From: Aphanomyces cochlioides
Lineage: Eukaryota > Oomycota > Saprolegniomycetes > Saprolegniales > Verrucalvaceae
Assembly: GCA_019828595.1 (NCBI GenBank)
Contig: JAHQRK010000015.1
Location: 1,922,001-1,986,000, forward strand
DNA length: 64,000 nt
Reading direction: 5' to 3'
Shown here: positions 10,055 through 21,276 of the stretch, piece after piece
Position numbering within the stretch: position 1 is the stretch's first letter
Layout: every line of letters starts with the position of its first letter
Notes under the pieces: generated by a model
The model's input: only the letters and a program-made list of their open reading frames with translations
What the model was told of the DNA's origin: nothing
Databases searched by the model: none
Position numbers and translations under genes: made by a program

Positions 10055-12420
10055 ATGAATAACGAGCATGCGCTTCAACGTTCATTTCTGAAAATGCTCC
10101 GATTGAACTGCCTCCTGATCGGGCGACGGAGCATTGTTTCCGTGGACATTGCGCAAACCGACGGTATTGCGTGCTTAAGGAAGAAGATCAGAGATGCAAT
10201 GCCATTGTCGCTTCCGTGTGATCAGTGTGATTTGGAGCTCTATCTCGCGCTCAGACAACGCGTGGCTTGGGCCCAAGACATACGAAGTAATGTCAATGAT
10301 GAAAGGCGCCTTGCCAGAAGCAATCCGAGGAATGGTGCATGAAGACTTGAAGCTCCATCCGCTTGAAACCATTAAATCTTGCTTTGTCGGGGAAAAGCAC
10401 GACGTGAAGCCCAAGATGGGACTGCAAGATCTTCACGTCTTGGTCATTGCTCGTGACCTCTATTTCCCCATGAAGAAATTACGCAAGATGGTCCATGAGT
10501 GGAAGATTGAAGAGCCCAAGATCTACTCACTGAAAAGGTCGAGATTGCACTTCGTCGATCGCCGCGAAGCGTTGCAGCAATTGCATGGTTGTCACTTGCG
10601 AAAGTTTAGTCGTGCAGACTGCGGCGACGGCGGGCCGTGGGAGATTCCACTGATGGATCATGGTCCAGGGATGGGCATGACAGACTTTTGCACGAATTAC
10701 ATTTCAAAGTCAAGGGAAATGTGGAAAATCGACGAGAAGACGCGATTCCAGCAAACTCTTTGCGACTGCCATACCGTCTTGCTTTTCTTTGGCAAAGGAG
10801 AGCTGCTTGGAGATAACGTGGACAAAATCGTCCTGACCGAGTTGAAATTCGCCTTGAGCGACATGTTCGTCACGACTCCTAATGAAGTGGACTACGATGC
10901 GCCAATTGTGCCCTCACATCAGTTCCTGAACGACTTCACAGAGCGCTACGGGCCACTCTTTATTGTGTTCGATGAACTTGCAGATGCCTTTACTGCCGCC
11001 AATTTGGATGCCAGACAACGATACGACAAGTTCAACACCTTCTACAAGCAAGTGCTCGAACCTTGGCAAAGTTTGAAGAAAGTTTTCTTTGTCGTTGCGG
11101 GCAGCGGCCTCACATTCGTCCGACGATCCTTCCAACAACAACTTGGCATTTGTGACTACGAGTACACTCGGCTGAAATTCAATCTTTTTGGTCGTGACGA
11201 AGTCATGAAGATTTTCGATCACACTTCCTTGAAAGACGATGAAGAAACGACAATCTCAGACCTCCTTGGACTTGACAAGGAAAGATTTTCGCTTATCATT
11301 TACTCCAAAAGACGCACGGACTACCTCGTTTGTTATTGCAAGCACTGCGAGGTTGCAACTCGTTGGAGAAACTGCTCAAATCCAACACACCCGATTTCCT
11401 TCGCTCCGTGGACTTTACGATGGTTGTCGCCGGTTTGAAAGCTATTTCCTTCGGCTTTTAGATGCCGCGAAAAACAACATCGACGTCGATATGACGGAGA
11501 TCGTTGACGATGGTCGTGGAAAAATGGTTCCTCTCGATCAGATCGCCTACAGCCTTTGTATCGATTGGGAAGGAACCGCTGAAAATGCTAAAGTGTACAT
11601 GGACCCAATGGCCAAGTTGTACATCATGGGATGGACGCTGCCATTGACAAAATACCTTGGCCCAAATGTGGCTATCGACTGTCCAAAGGCGTTTGAATGG
11701 ATGGTGCTCAAGCGGTTCCAGCAGATTTTCTCCAAGAAGTGTCAACCTCGACAAAGGATGCCAATGTTTTTTTACACTCCCGTCTTTGGACAATGCTGTA
11801 GTGTGTCGTTCCCCAAGTTCAGCCAACCTATCCCAGCCATCATTACGATGAATACTCGCCTTACCCTGACTTTGCCACCGCCGAAGCGGAAGGATTTATG
11901 AAAATGATTGATAAAATGGGAGAAGTGTGCTTGAAACCACTGCCGAAATCAGCATCTTTAGCTGCTCTCTTGGCATGCGACGTGGACATGAAATTGCGAG
12001 ACAAACAAGCCAAGTTGTGGTGTGGCTTGGTCGTCAAGGGTTACGATGGATCGCCACCGTTTACCTCCGTCCATCTGAAAACGGAGTGTGAAAATTTCAA
12101 CCGACTGTTTACTGGAACATCGCTAAAGCCCTTTCTTCGCATTTTGATCGTCGGTTGCACGAGCTACGACGAGGAGATCATGTCCAAGGTCAACGGCAAG
12201 GCATTTTATGTTGATGAACGCATGGCAGAATATCCCAAGATCGATGAAGTGATTGTGCTGAATTTGACATCGCCAGAGAGAAGAGCAGCGTTCTTTCAAC
12301 TGAGCGACTTCTGGCTCGCTTTTGTCGAGAACGCTGTGCGGCCATCGCAAGATGATTCCTCGCGACTTCAATAATTATCGCGTACAATGAATTGATTGTC
12401 CCAAGACATTTCTCGTAGCA
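10055..12420. repeat. Left arm of a near-perfect CRN palindrome
   Basis: This arm is repeated in reverse complement at 13059-15436. The mirror axis is constant at 12745.5 over the whole coding part, so there are no net indels there. The only indel I find is about 12 nt extra in the right arm near its inner end (about 13,085). I saw no substitution in the stretches compared. Outside both ends the copies drop quickly to partial similarity. Confidence 0.9.
10094..12374 (+). pseudogene. Crinkler (CRN)-type effector pseudogene, copy A
   Basis: CRN proteins have an N-terminal ubiquitin-like header with a LxLFLAK-type motif, followed by NTPase and nuclease- or kinase-like domains. Several act in host nuclei. 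Here ATG 10094 starts MLRLNCLLIG; LELYLAL follows at 10232-10252, and HVLVIARD marks the end of the header. A P-loop-like site GPGMGMT lies near 10,665, with Met (ATG 10677-10679) where the Walker A Lys is expected. The Walker-B-like VFDELADAF is near 10,970 and VVAGSG near 11,095. The C-terminal part may be a restriction-endonuclease-fold nuclease (tentative). Breaks: a frame change just after LYLA; about 7 nt missing near 11,285 and about 10 nt missing near 11,395 relative to copy C; and one base missing near 11,848. The gene cannot give a full protein. Confidence 0.75.
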
Positions 12421-13058
12421 TAAGCTCATAAAATAATCCATTTTGTGCATAAAACTCACTCCATCCCAAATAAGTAGCATAGAATCGAGCATACGTCTGC
12501 ACGTTTGATACGGACACCTGGCTGTAAATCTACAAGCTCATTGACGACTGAAGCTCAATCTTTTCTCTCCCGACATGGCATTTTCACCATGATGTCAACT
12601 CTTCGCTTTGAGTGGATCTTCATTTTGTTCCCACGTTTCAGTCTTTTAATCATCGATCAATGCCACCTGGAGCTCATATCGTGTTCGCCACGACAGTACA
12701 GTTGTAATACCATCGCCTATGCGAGCAAAGGGAAGTCCATGCTTTATGTGTCAACTTGTCGCGTCCACTCTGTCCTAGTGCTTAATACATTTGTGTGAAA
12801 TGTTCGACCCAACGCTACTGACGAAGCGGCTCCACCCCAAGCCGCCGCCGTCAACACCCGTCGAGCCTTTTCCCCTCCTTCCCAAATCGTCCGTGACCGA
12901 ATTCGCGTGAAAAACTTCAAATTGCTTGAGCCGAGGATTTTTGTCAAGGATGGCAAATTGGATTGTGTCCAAAACAATTTTCATCCTGAAATCCTTTTCA
13001 AGAATGCGAAGCTTAAGACCAATCTACCACCTTACCGAATTCATTATCCAGCGAGTCA
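12421..13058. other. Palindrome spacer: diverged CRN 3' flanks
   Basis: This 638-bp segment has no supported gene. Its left part (around 12,630-12,760) resembles sequence downstream of CRN copy C (around 59,410-59,500). Its right part (around 12,990-13,058) resembles 59,640-59,710. I read it as two old, diverged CRN 3' flanks meeting tail to tail. Open frames within it are short and on both strands. Confidence 0.5.
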
Positions 13059-15436
13059 TGCTACGAGAAATGTCTTGGGACAATCAAGTCTACTGTCAAT
13101 TCATTGTACGCGATAATTATTGAAGTCGCGAGGAATCATCTTGCGATGGCCGCACAGCGTTCTCGACAAAAGCGAGCCAGAAGTCGCTCAGTTGAAAGAA
13201 CGCTGCTCTTCTCTCTGGCGATGTCAAATTCAGCACAATCACTTCATCGATCTTGGGATATTCTGCCATGCGTTCATCAACATAAAATGCCTTGCCGTTG
13301 ACCTTGGACATGATCTCCTCGTCGTAGCTCGTGCAACCGACGATCAAAATGCGAAGAAAGGGCTTTAGCGATGTTCCAGTAAACAGTCGGTTGAAATTTT
13401 CACACTCCGTTTTCAGATGGACGGAGGTAAACGGTGGCGATCCATCGTAACCCTTGACGACCAAGCCACACCACAACTTGGCTTGTTTGTCTCGCAATTT
13501 CATGTCCACGTCGCATGCCAAGAGAGCAGCTAAAGATGCTGATTTCGGCAGTGGTTTCAAGCACACTTCTCCCATTTTATCAATCATTTTCATAAATCCT
13601 TCCGCTTCGGCGGTGGCAAAGTCAGGGTAAGGCGAGTATTCATCGTAATGATGGCTGGGATAGGTTGGCTGAACTTGGGGAACGACACACTACAGCATTG
13701 TCCAAAGACGGGAGTGTAAAAAAACATTGGCATCCTTTGTCGAGGTTGACACTTCTTGGAGAAAATCTGCTGGAACCGCTTGAGCACCATCCATTCAAAC
13801 GCCTTTGGACAGTCGATAGCCACATTTGGGCCAAGGTATTTTGTCAATGGCAGCGTCCATCCCATGATGTACAACTTGGCCATTGGGTCCATGTACACTT
13901 TAGCATTTTCAGCGGTTCCTTCCCAATCGATACAAAGGCTGTAGGCGATCTGATCGAGAGGAACCATTTTTCCACGACCATCGTCAACGATCTCCGTCAT
14001 ATCGACGTCGATGTTGTTTTTCGCGGCATCTAAAAGCCGAAGGAAATAGCTTTCAAACCGGCGACAACCATCGTAAAGTCCACGGAGCGAAGGAAATCGG
14101 GTGTGTTGGATTTGAGCAGTTTCTCCAACGAGTTGCAACCTCGCAGTGCTTGCAATAACAAACGAGGTAGTCCGTGCGTCTTTTGGAGTAAATGATAAGC
14201 GAAAATCTTTCCTTGTCAAGTCCAAGGAGGTCTGAGATTGTCGTTTCTTCATCGTCTTTCAAGGAAGTGTGATCGAAAATCTTCATGACTTCGTCACGAC
14301 CAAAAAGATTGAATTTCAGCCGAGTGTACTCGTAGTCACAAATGCCAAGTTGTTGTTGGAAGGATCGTCGGACGAATGTGAGGCCGCTGCCCGCAACGAC
14401 AAAGAAAACTTTCTTCAAACTTTGCCAAGGTTCGAGCACTTGCTTGTAGAAGGTGTTGAACTTGTCGTATCGTTGTCTGGCATCCAAATTGGCGGCAGTA
14501 AAGGCATCTGCAAGTTCATCGAACACAATAAAGAGTGGCCCGTAGCGCTCTGTGAAGTCGTTCAGGAACTGATGTGAGGGCACAATTGGCGCATCGTAGT
14601 CCACTTCATTAGGAGTCGTGACGAACATGTCGCTCAAGGCGAATTTCAACTCGGTCAGGACGATTTTGTCCACGTTATCTCCAAGCAGCTCTCCTTTGCC
14701 AAAGAAAAGCAAGACGGTATGGCAGTCGCAAAGAGTTTGCTGGAATCGCGTCTTCTCGTCGATTTTCCACATTTCCCTTGACTTTGAAATGTAATTCGTG
14801 CAAAAGTCTGTCATGCCCATCCCTGGACCATGATCCATCAGTGGAATCTCCCACGGCCCGCCGTCGCCGCAGTCTGCACGACTAAACTTTCGCAAGTGAC
14901 AACCATGCAATTGCTGCAACGCTTCGCGGCGATCGACGAAGTGCAATCTCGACCTTTTCAGTGAGTAGATCTTGGGCTCTTCAATCTTCCACTCATGGAC
15001 CATCTTGCGTAATTTCTTCATGGGGAAATAGAGGTCACGAGCAATGACCAAGACGTGAAGATCTTGCAGTCCCATCTTGGGCTTCACGTCGTGCTTTTCC
15101 CCGACAAAGCAAGATTTAATGGTTTCAAGCGGATGGAGCTTCAAGTCTTCATGCACCATTCCTCGGATTGCTTCTGGCAAGGCGCCTTTCATCATTGACA
15201 TTACTTCGTATGTCTTGGGCCCAAGCCACGCGTTGTCTGAGCGCGAGATAGAGCTCCAAATCACACTGATCACACGGAAGCGACAATGGCATTGCATCTC
15301 TGATCTTCTTCCTTAAGCACGCAATACCGTCGGTTTGCGCAATGTCCACGGAAACAATGCTCCGTCGCCCGATCAGGAGGCAGTTCAATCGGAGCATTTT
15401 CAGAAATGAACGTTGAAGCGCATGCTCGTTATTCAT
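13059..15436. repeat. Right arm of a near-perfect CRN palindrome
   Basis: The reverse complement of the left arm (10055-12420), carrying CRN copy B. At its outer end the match ends around 15,436. Upstream, the two copies stay only loosely similar for about 30-40 nt (shared CATTCCGAAAT) before losing similarity. Confidence 0.9.
13117..15397 (-). pseudogene. Crinkler (CRN)-type effector pseudogene, copy B
   Basis: The mirror image of copy A, with the start at 15397, the LYLA header, the NTPase-like core with the same Lys-to-Met change, and the C-terminal domain ending at 13117. It carries exactly the same frame breaks as copy A, so the lesions predate the duplication or were spread by gene conversion. 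Upstream, B has an in-frame extension from 15481 whose sequence differs from A. Copies A and B face each other tail to tail. Confidence 0.75.
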
Positions 15437-15517
15437 TTTGACAGGATGTATTTCGGAATGCGACACTTCAATCGGTATCATGACCGTACTGACAAGGTGA
15501 ATCTAACCGACTTCTAA

Positions 15518-15674
15518 TTGGTTAAAATCTAGAAAGTGTCTAGAATTGCTTGTAACAAAGTTTCAAGGACAAGGATAATTTTTAATACAACGCTGCCAAC
15601 ACACGCCCATCGCGTCGTTAAACAACACTTCGATGATTACAAGCAATTCTAGACACTTTCTAGATTTTAACCAA
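15518..15674. mobile_element. 157-bp MITE with 38-bp perfect terminal inverted repeats
   Basis: The left end 15518-15555 (TTGGTTAAAATCTAGAAAGT...) and the right end 15637-15674 are perfect reverse complements over 38 nt, with an 81-bp non-coding core. The size and structure are those of a miniature inverted-repeat transposable element. I see no clear target-site duplication, so the superfamily is open. No autonomous partner with these ends is visible in the window. Confidence 0.75.
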
Positions 15675-16050
15675 CAAGTTGAGTGTAAATACTTCCTTCT
15701 GTCAAGTACATATCGTGTAGTAGTCATGAAAATTGCTCATTTTTTATACTTACATCCATCTAGCTTAATGACTTAACAGCGTCTAGTATTTTGAGATCTC
15801 GTCATCTCTAGCTTGATCGGCATAATCTAGATTCATGGGATATTGAGGTTAGAGTTAACCGAATGCATGTACAGCTTATCGTTACTGCGAAAGATGGACA
15901 ACAAAGTTTGGCTCAGGCTGGTCGGCTCTACTTTTACTCTTATTCATAGGACATTCGCATTGTTCCACACAAACTCAAACCCTAACAACAAGTTGTTGGA
16001 CATATTATCAAGCTATGAGAATGATTGTGCATGCGTGAGCTTACGACAAC
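15675..16050. other. Spacer, with the out-of-frame tail of the recombinase at its right end
   Basis: No gene of its own. On the minus strand the reading frame of the Crypton recombinase continues from 16236 leftwards beyond its stop for about 75-80 codons to roughly 15,990, so part of this stretch is the former C-terminal coding region of that element. Confidence 0.45.
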
Positions 16051-16236
16051 AGAAGGACTAGACGTACTGCATTGTGGAGTAGAATAATGCTGGAATAGAC
16101 TTTTCGTGAATAAGCGCTGCACATTTCTATGATCATGATCTAATAACAGACGAGCTGGGACTATATTTCGTGTTGGATGCTGCCAACCACCAAGGACACG
16201 AGCAACTTTTTGGTCACTTGCAGACGTCTCAGAGAT

Positions 16237-17208
16237 TTATTCCAAAAGTGTGTTGAATCCATCCATTGTCCAGCGCCCACGGTGAGAAAGATCACTAAAA
16301 TTCACATCTGAACTGGACACGGCAGTAGCAGCAGCTGCACGGCGACTCGAGTGGGAACGCAAGTTTCGAGTTAGCATGGCGCTGTCAATCTCTTTGTTGA
16401 GAGAGCCTAGTACGCGATTGATGTAGCCAGATGTGTCGCTCGACCCTTTTTCAAAAGCAAGCTGGCTAAAAAGACGTAGTAACAAGCCATAACGGTCGAC
16501 AAACAGCTGGGAAGCTAGTGAATGTAAGGAGTCAAACTGCCAAACCAATGCTGTAGGAAATATGGAGATGGCGTGTTCTTGCCGGGTCTTTTTCCTTGTA
16601 ACTCTGGCAAGCAGAAAATTACCAGGCCACTGCGAGTGTTCATACATAATATCTCCAACATCTGACGAACGTCCAACAAGGCTCCATTGAAAGGACAATA
16701 ATGTGCGATCCATCATGGAACGTGCACGATTTCGTAAAAAGAGATGGCTGGTAAGCACAGCCAAATCTTCTATGGTCATAAGGGGCGCTTTGTCCTGCAA
16801 CGGAGAGCCATTGTTCGCACATATATCTTGGTAGTGCTTCCGTAGGGTTGTACGCAGAGAAGAGTACCAGGCTTTGTGGTCTCGGAAAAAAGTTGTTTTA
16901 GTTAACTCCTCGATTTGCCTTTTCACACTGCTTAAATATGTTGTAGACGCCGAATAGCCAATAAATGGGTCGCGCGTCAAATATCCAGGAAATCCGTCCA
17001 TCAGATCTGTGTTAACGTGCGAGGAAGCGAGCTGGTGGATCGTAGAAACACCAATAGAGTATTCTGCCAAGAATTTCTCAAACTTCTTCATGGCTACCGA
17101 TGCATGAAGCTTTGAATTCCGAGTGTAGCGGTTGGCCATGACGCTTGGTATGACTTGGCCATCGACATCTGAGCCTGTAACCAGTGTGGCCACAACTTCC
17201 TCGTCCAT
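16237..17208 (-). pseudogene. Crypton-type tyrosine recombinase, stopped at the catalytic tyrosine
   Basis: About 323 codons from ATG 17208 (MDEEVVATL). The C-terminal half has tyrosine-recombinase hallmarks in order: first catalytic Arg in VGRSSDV, a basic KK stretch after LARVTRKK, the HxxR box HSSRR, and HRGRW. The family then expects ...Y-I followed by a tail. Here the frame reads NTLLE and then TAA (16239-16237), followed in the same frame by ISETSASDQKVARVLGGW, which looks like the normal region after the nucleophile. The stop therefore occupies the nucleophile position. Cryptons are DNA transposons that move through a tyrosine recombinase without inverted repeats, and they are common in oomycetes. 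An upstream exon cannot be excluded. Confidence 0.7.
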
Positions 17209-18979
17209 CGTCTTCTTGCCAAAGCACGAATAATACTTAATCAAACCTTTCAATCGTGGAACTTAAGAGAGACCTTTTCCGAAACGGCTGTTTCGGACGG
17301 AGGGATGTACACACTTCAACAACCAGTATTGATGCTCCGATCATTGTTGGTGAAGGCTATGGCTTCTTGGTGAGAAGAGCTGTATGTATAGATGTGTTTT
17401 TTTATTGTGTGTTCTACTCAAATTTTCCTCCGGCGATTGGTTGAATCAACCGCTGGTGAATCGCCAGACCTCTGAAATATGATGCAAATATCAATTTTAG
17501 AAGGTAAATTTGATCTTTAGTCGAAGTCGTGATCGGGACGGTACACGAAATCGATGAAGCATGGTCGCTGCGCTGGCGAGGCCAGTGACCTCTCCACTCA
17601 ACGTGAAGAGCGCTGATTAATGTGGAATGCTCTACGAGATGAGGTCGCCCTGCGAAGTCATTCAGAGTCATAGAGATTAAGTGCCATCCCCAGCATTTTT
17701 TCACACAAACTTAGGTCAGTTTTTAGCCAATCAATTGAAAGTAAAATTATTTTTAGCCAATCATATCTTCTGGTTGATTTGGAGGCGATTGGAAATATCG
17801 TCTGAAATTGACGAAAATCACAATATGAAATTTCCCAAAAAACACGTTTTTGTTTGTTTGTCAAACATTTCAAAACAATAGATGAACATTTATCTGGGAT
17901 TTTCGGGAAATCAACAATTTAAAAAAATACGTCTTTATTTTTTAAAAAAATATTGCTCAAAACTTTTTTAAATTACATGATTGTTGGTGTTTACAACATT
18001 TACAAAAGTTTCTTTAAGTTCCAAAATCTCTGACTTGTCGCTTAAAAAACTAACCAAGACATTTCCCATTGCGATTACTTTTCGTTGAAGCTACAAGTAC
18101 AGTCTACAGCTGAGAACAATGAAATCCAGGATTGAAATGGTTTGAATATGTTTTTTTAATGTAAAGTTAAAAGAAACTTCTAAAAACTCCGACTTTGACG
18201 TTGAAAAAACCAAACAAGACATGACAAAAGTTGATGTTTCTCGACTGATATCCTCATGAAGTATTCCTAAGTACCTTGTCCTAAAATATCAAGCTTTGAA
18301 TTGTTTGAGAAGTGAGGTTTTTTTTAGGTCGTTTTGCAAGTTTCTTTTTAGATTATATAATCCTAAAAGAATCCTCTACAAGAATCTCGAAGAAACTTTT
18401 TTAAATTTTGGGAATATTTTTTTAAATTATTGATAGTTTTATTAAAAGTCGTGATTTCCCGCATCTCCCTGTAGATAAGTGAAACGACGCATCCGGATAT
18501 TTGTGTCGAGGCGTCAGAAGTGGAGTGCTCAACACTTTACACAGCACAAACACTGTACAAAATTATACGTAATGTAATGACTACTTGTTATTTTAGACCA
18601 ATCATGCTCTATTTTGCCGATATTGAAGCTTGATTGGCTTAAAACTTTGAACATTGAACACCCCACTTTTCATGTTGCAGTAGGAGGGTCCAAGACGCGA
18701 GAGGTATGGACGACTTGAAGTTAGAGAACCCGATAATGGACATGTATTATAAGATTAACTGATGTGCAACTTTGTTAGACTCAAGAATATGCATGGATGG
18801 GTGATTGTTCGGCTGTTTTTCTTGTCCTTTTCTTGAGTACCCGACATTCAAGCTAAGGGAAAGAAACATGGGCATGTATTACATACAGGATTAACTGATT
18901 TTAGCGTTGTTAGATTCAAGAAAATGTATTAGATTGTAAGAAGTTGTTGAAAGAGAATAGAGAAAGATTGATTGTTGTC
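17209..18979. other. 1.8-kb AT-rich non-coding stretch
   Basis: No convincing coding frame. It contains many poly-A/T runs, recurring ATTGG/CCAAT boxes (for example AGCCAATCA near 17,725 and 17,757) and ATCCGGAT near 18,492. It may hold degraded transposon sequence beyond recognition. Confidence 0.5.
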
Positions 18980-18981
18980 TA

Positions 18982-20587
18982 CACCCTTTCTCGATCAAAC
19001 TGGCAACATTTTCTATTCAAACTGAACTGAATATAAAATATAAATTTTGGAAGTATTGTGCTTTGGAGCAAAATTTCGGATATAGGCGTGATTTTTTGAG
19101 TCGTTTATCAATCGTTTTGATTGGCTAATACGACATTCAAGATCCATTTCGACCAATCAAATGCTGATATTGAAAAATCAGCCAATGGGATCGATTTCCG
19201 GATCGGTACTTTGACGTGATTCGATTGCGCCGCTGCCCAAAATTTGTATCAAATCAATAATAATACATTGACGAGTTTGATTTCAGATCAATGTGGCGAA
19301 AGTTCCAATCAAAGTGAAACCACTAACTCTAATGACTCGTTTGTTCTGAATATCACTTCGTCATTCCATGAGCACGACAAAGCAGCGCAACGCCACAGAG
19401 GAGGAGAAATCGCGAGTCCTCAACGCTTACTGGAGCGGTCAAGACTGGAAAACCGTCGCTTTACACAATGGTGTGTCGTTGACGACGGCGCGGCGAGTCA
19501 TTGCCACTGGCCAGGTTGCGCGACTTCCACGAGGTGGAGCATGGAGCACGTAGCTCTCTCACCAAAGTCACACCGGAAATACTCGCTGCATTTGAACGTT
19601 ACTTGGACAAAAATTGCCAAAACACCCTCGCGACGATAAAAGAATTCATCGCGATTGACTTCCCTGGAACAGTTTTGTCCTTGCAAACAATCAGCCGACA
19701 CCTACTTGGCATGCTTTACACAGTAAAACAAGTCCGCATTCAGCCCGCAACGTGTAATAATGACACGAACAAGCAAAAGCGGTTGATCTTCGCACAGACG
19801 ATCGTTCAACACCAAGAAGACGGAGATTTTATCGTATATTTTGACGAGACAAATTTCAACATCTACTGCAGCCGTGCGTACGGACGATCGAAACGGGGGC
19901 AACGTGCATGTGTCGTCTTGCCGCCGTCGAAAGGACCAAACTTGCAGATTCAATGCGCTGTGTCCTCTGAGTGTGGCCTTGTTTGCTTTGCCCTCCAACG
20001 CGGATCCATTCGTATGCAGGAGAATGCTACGATTGTTGAGTCAATTTACAATGCCGTCAAGGAAAATCCAACCTGGCAAAACGAATTTCATGGTAAGAAG
20101 ATTGTAATTGTGATGGACAACGCACCTGCTCATTCACAAACCGAACAACGTGTTGCCTCTCACGACGACATGGTCCTCTTGCGTTTGGGGCCGTATTCGC
20201 CCATGCTCAATCCTATTGAATGCTATTTCAGTGTTTTGAAGGCTCGAATCAAGACTTACTTGTCTCTGCGAACGAATTTGTTTTTCGAGAGACGAGATTT
20301 CAACTCGTTCCTTGAGAGTCGAGTCAATTTACTCGAAGAAGCTGCGCGCGAATGCCTGCCGTGTATCACGCAGTCGCTTGTCGTAAGAGAAGCCATGTTT
20401 TGTCAGCGCAATGTTGACAAAGCATTGAGACTTGAGGACATGGTGTACGGAATGTAGGAGTTCAATTTGAATGGAAATGTGCCACATTGGTTTGGAAACG
20501 AACTGTATTTCTTTTATTGTTGATACCGATTTATTTTAAATTGCCAGTTTGAATGGAAAATGTTGCCAGATTGATCGGGAAAGGGTG
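18982..20587 (+). mobile_element. IS630/Tc1-type DNA transposon, 1,606 bp, with TIRs and TA duplication
   Basis: The terminal inverted repeats are 43 bp: left 18982-19024 (CACCCTTTCTCGATCAAACT...) and right 20545-20587, with three mismatches. The element is flanked by TA at 18980-18981 and 20588-20589, the target duplication of the Tc1/mariner/IS630/pogo superfamily. A subterminal sequence near 20,466-20,486 (TTTGAATGGAAATGTGCCAC) repeats part of the TIR. It encodes one transposase with a single frame break. Confidence 0.9.
19368..20457 (+). pseudogene. DDE transposase of the IS630/Tc1-type element (one frameshift)
   Basis: The frame from ATG 19368 (MSTTKQRNATEEEKSRVLN) encodes the N-terminal helix-turn-helix. 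It changes frame near 19,540 and continues as the DDE_3-type catalytic domain to the stop at 20457. Catalytic motifs: FDETNFN (first Asp), VMDNAPAH (second Asp) and LNPIEC (Glu). I count 33 residues between the second Asp and the Glu. The break coincides with a tandem 7-nt duplication (GGAGCAT followed by GGAGCAC), so a small duplication explains the frameshift. Otherwise the protein is complete, about 360 residues. Confidence 0.8.
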
Positions 20588-20589
20588 TA

Positions 20590-21274
20590 GTCTTTCGACT
20601 GTCACATGGCTTAACTGTAAAGGCAGCACCATTTCTTGATTTGGTTGACACCTGAAGTTTGCTTTACTCTAGACTCCTCCGCAATTAGGTTTCTTCGAGC
20701 ATTTGCCACCGCGAAACCACGACGTTCGTCGTCGATTCTGCATGCAAAAGAAGTGATCTCTTTTTATTGTTATTTTGTCCATTTCTTGATGTCTGATTGG
20801 CTTATACATCCACAGAAAAACCTTTCTGTGCATTCCTCGCAAAATGCATTTCTGTCAAACTATTTTATTACATACAAACATCAAGTTATATATATTTCTA
20901 TCATGGAAATTACTTTTGATATTCACGAAAACTCAGGACAGATTTTCTGTAAATGCATTCAAAACGCAAGTATTTTCCTGTACTTTATTGTGGTTTTAAT
21001 AAAAACTGGAGTCGTGCGGAATAAATTTTGACACAAGCAAATTGACGCAACAATTGACGCATACAAATTTCAAGTGAAAAGAAATTGAAAGTTTCGAACA
21101 TGTTTTCAAACATTTAAAACGTTTGAAATTACACTATTTAATGGTCACGATTGTGGGCAATATAAGAAAATGTTTGTGTAAACTTTAAATAGTGAATGCG
21201 TCAGTTAATTGAAACATTTTCAAAACTTCTCAAATTTCCAGTTTTGAACCAAAACGACAATACATTTCACCATA
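20590..21274. other. AT-rich spacer between two DNA transposons
   Basis: About 690 bp without a supported gene. It contains TACATACAAACATCAAG near 20,870, which resembles the tandem repeat at 33,331. Open frames here are short and AT-biased. Confidence 0.4.
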
Positions 21275-21276
21275 TA

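Noticed and set aside
12744..12977. Two overlapping minus-strand frames in the palindrome spacer
   Set aside because: Short, low-complexity Arg/Ala-rich, not present in the related flank of CRN copy C.
10055..15436. The palindrome as the terminal inverted repeats of one large transposon
   Set aside because: The arms consist of a CRN gene from header to stop; no transposase lies in the spacer and no target duplication flanks the arms.
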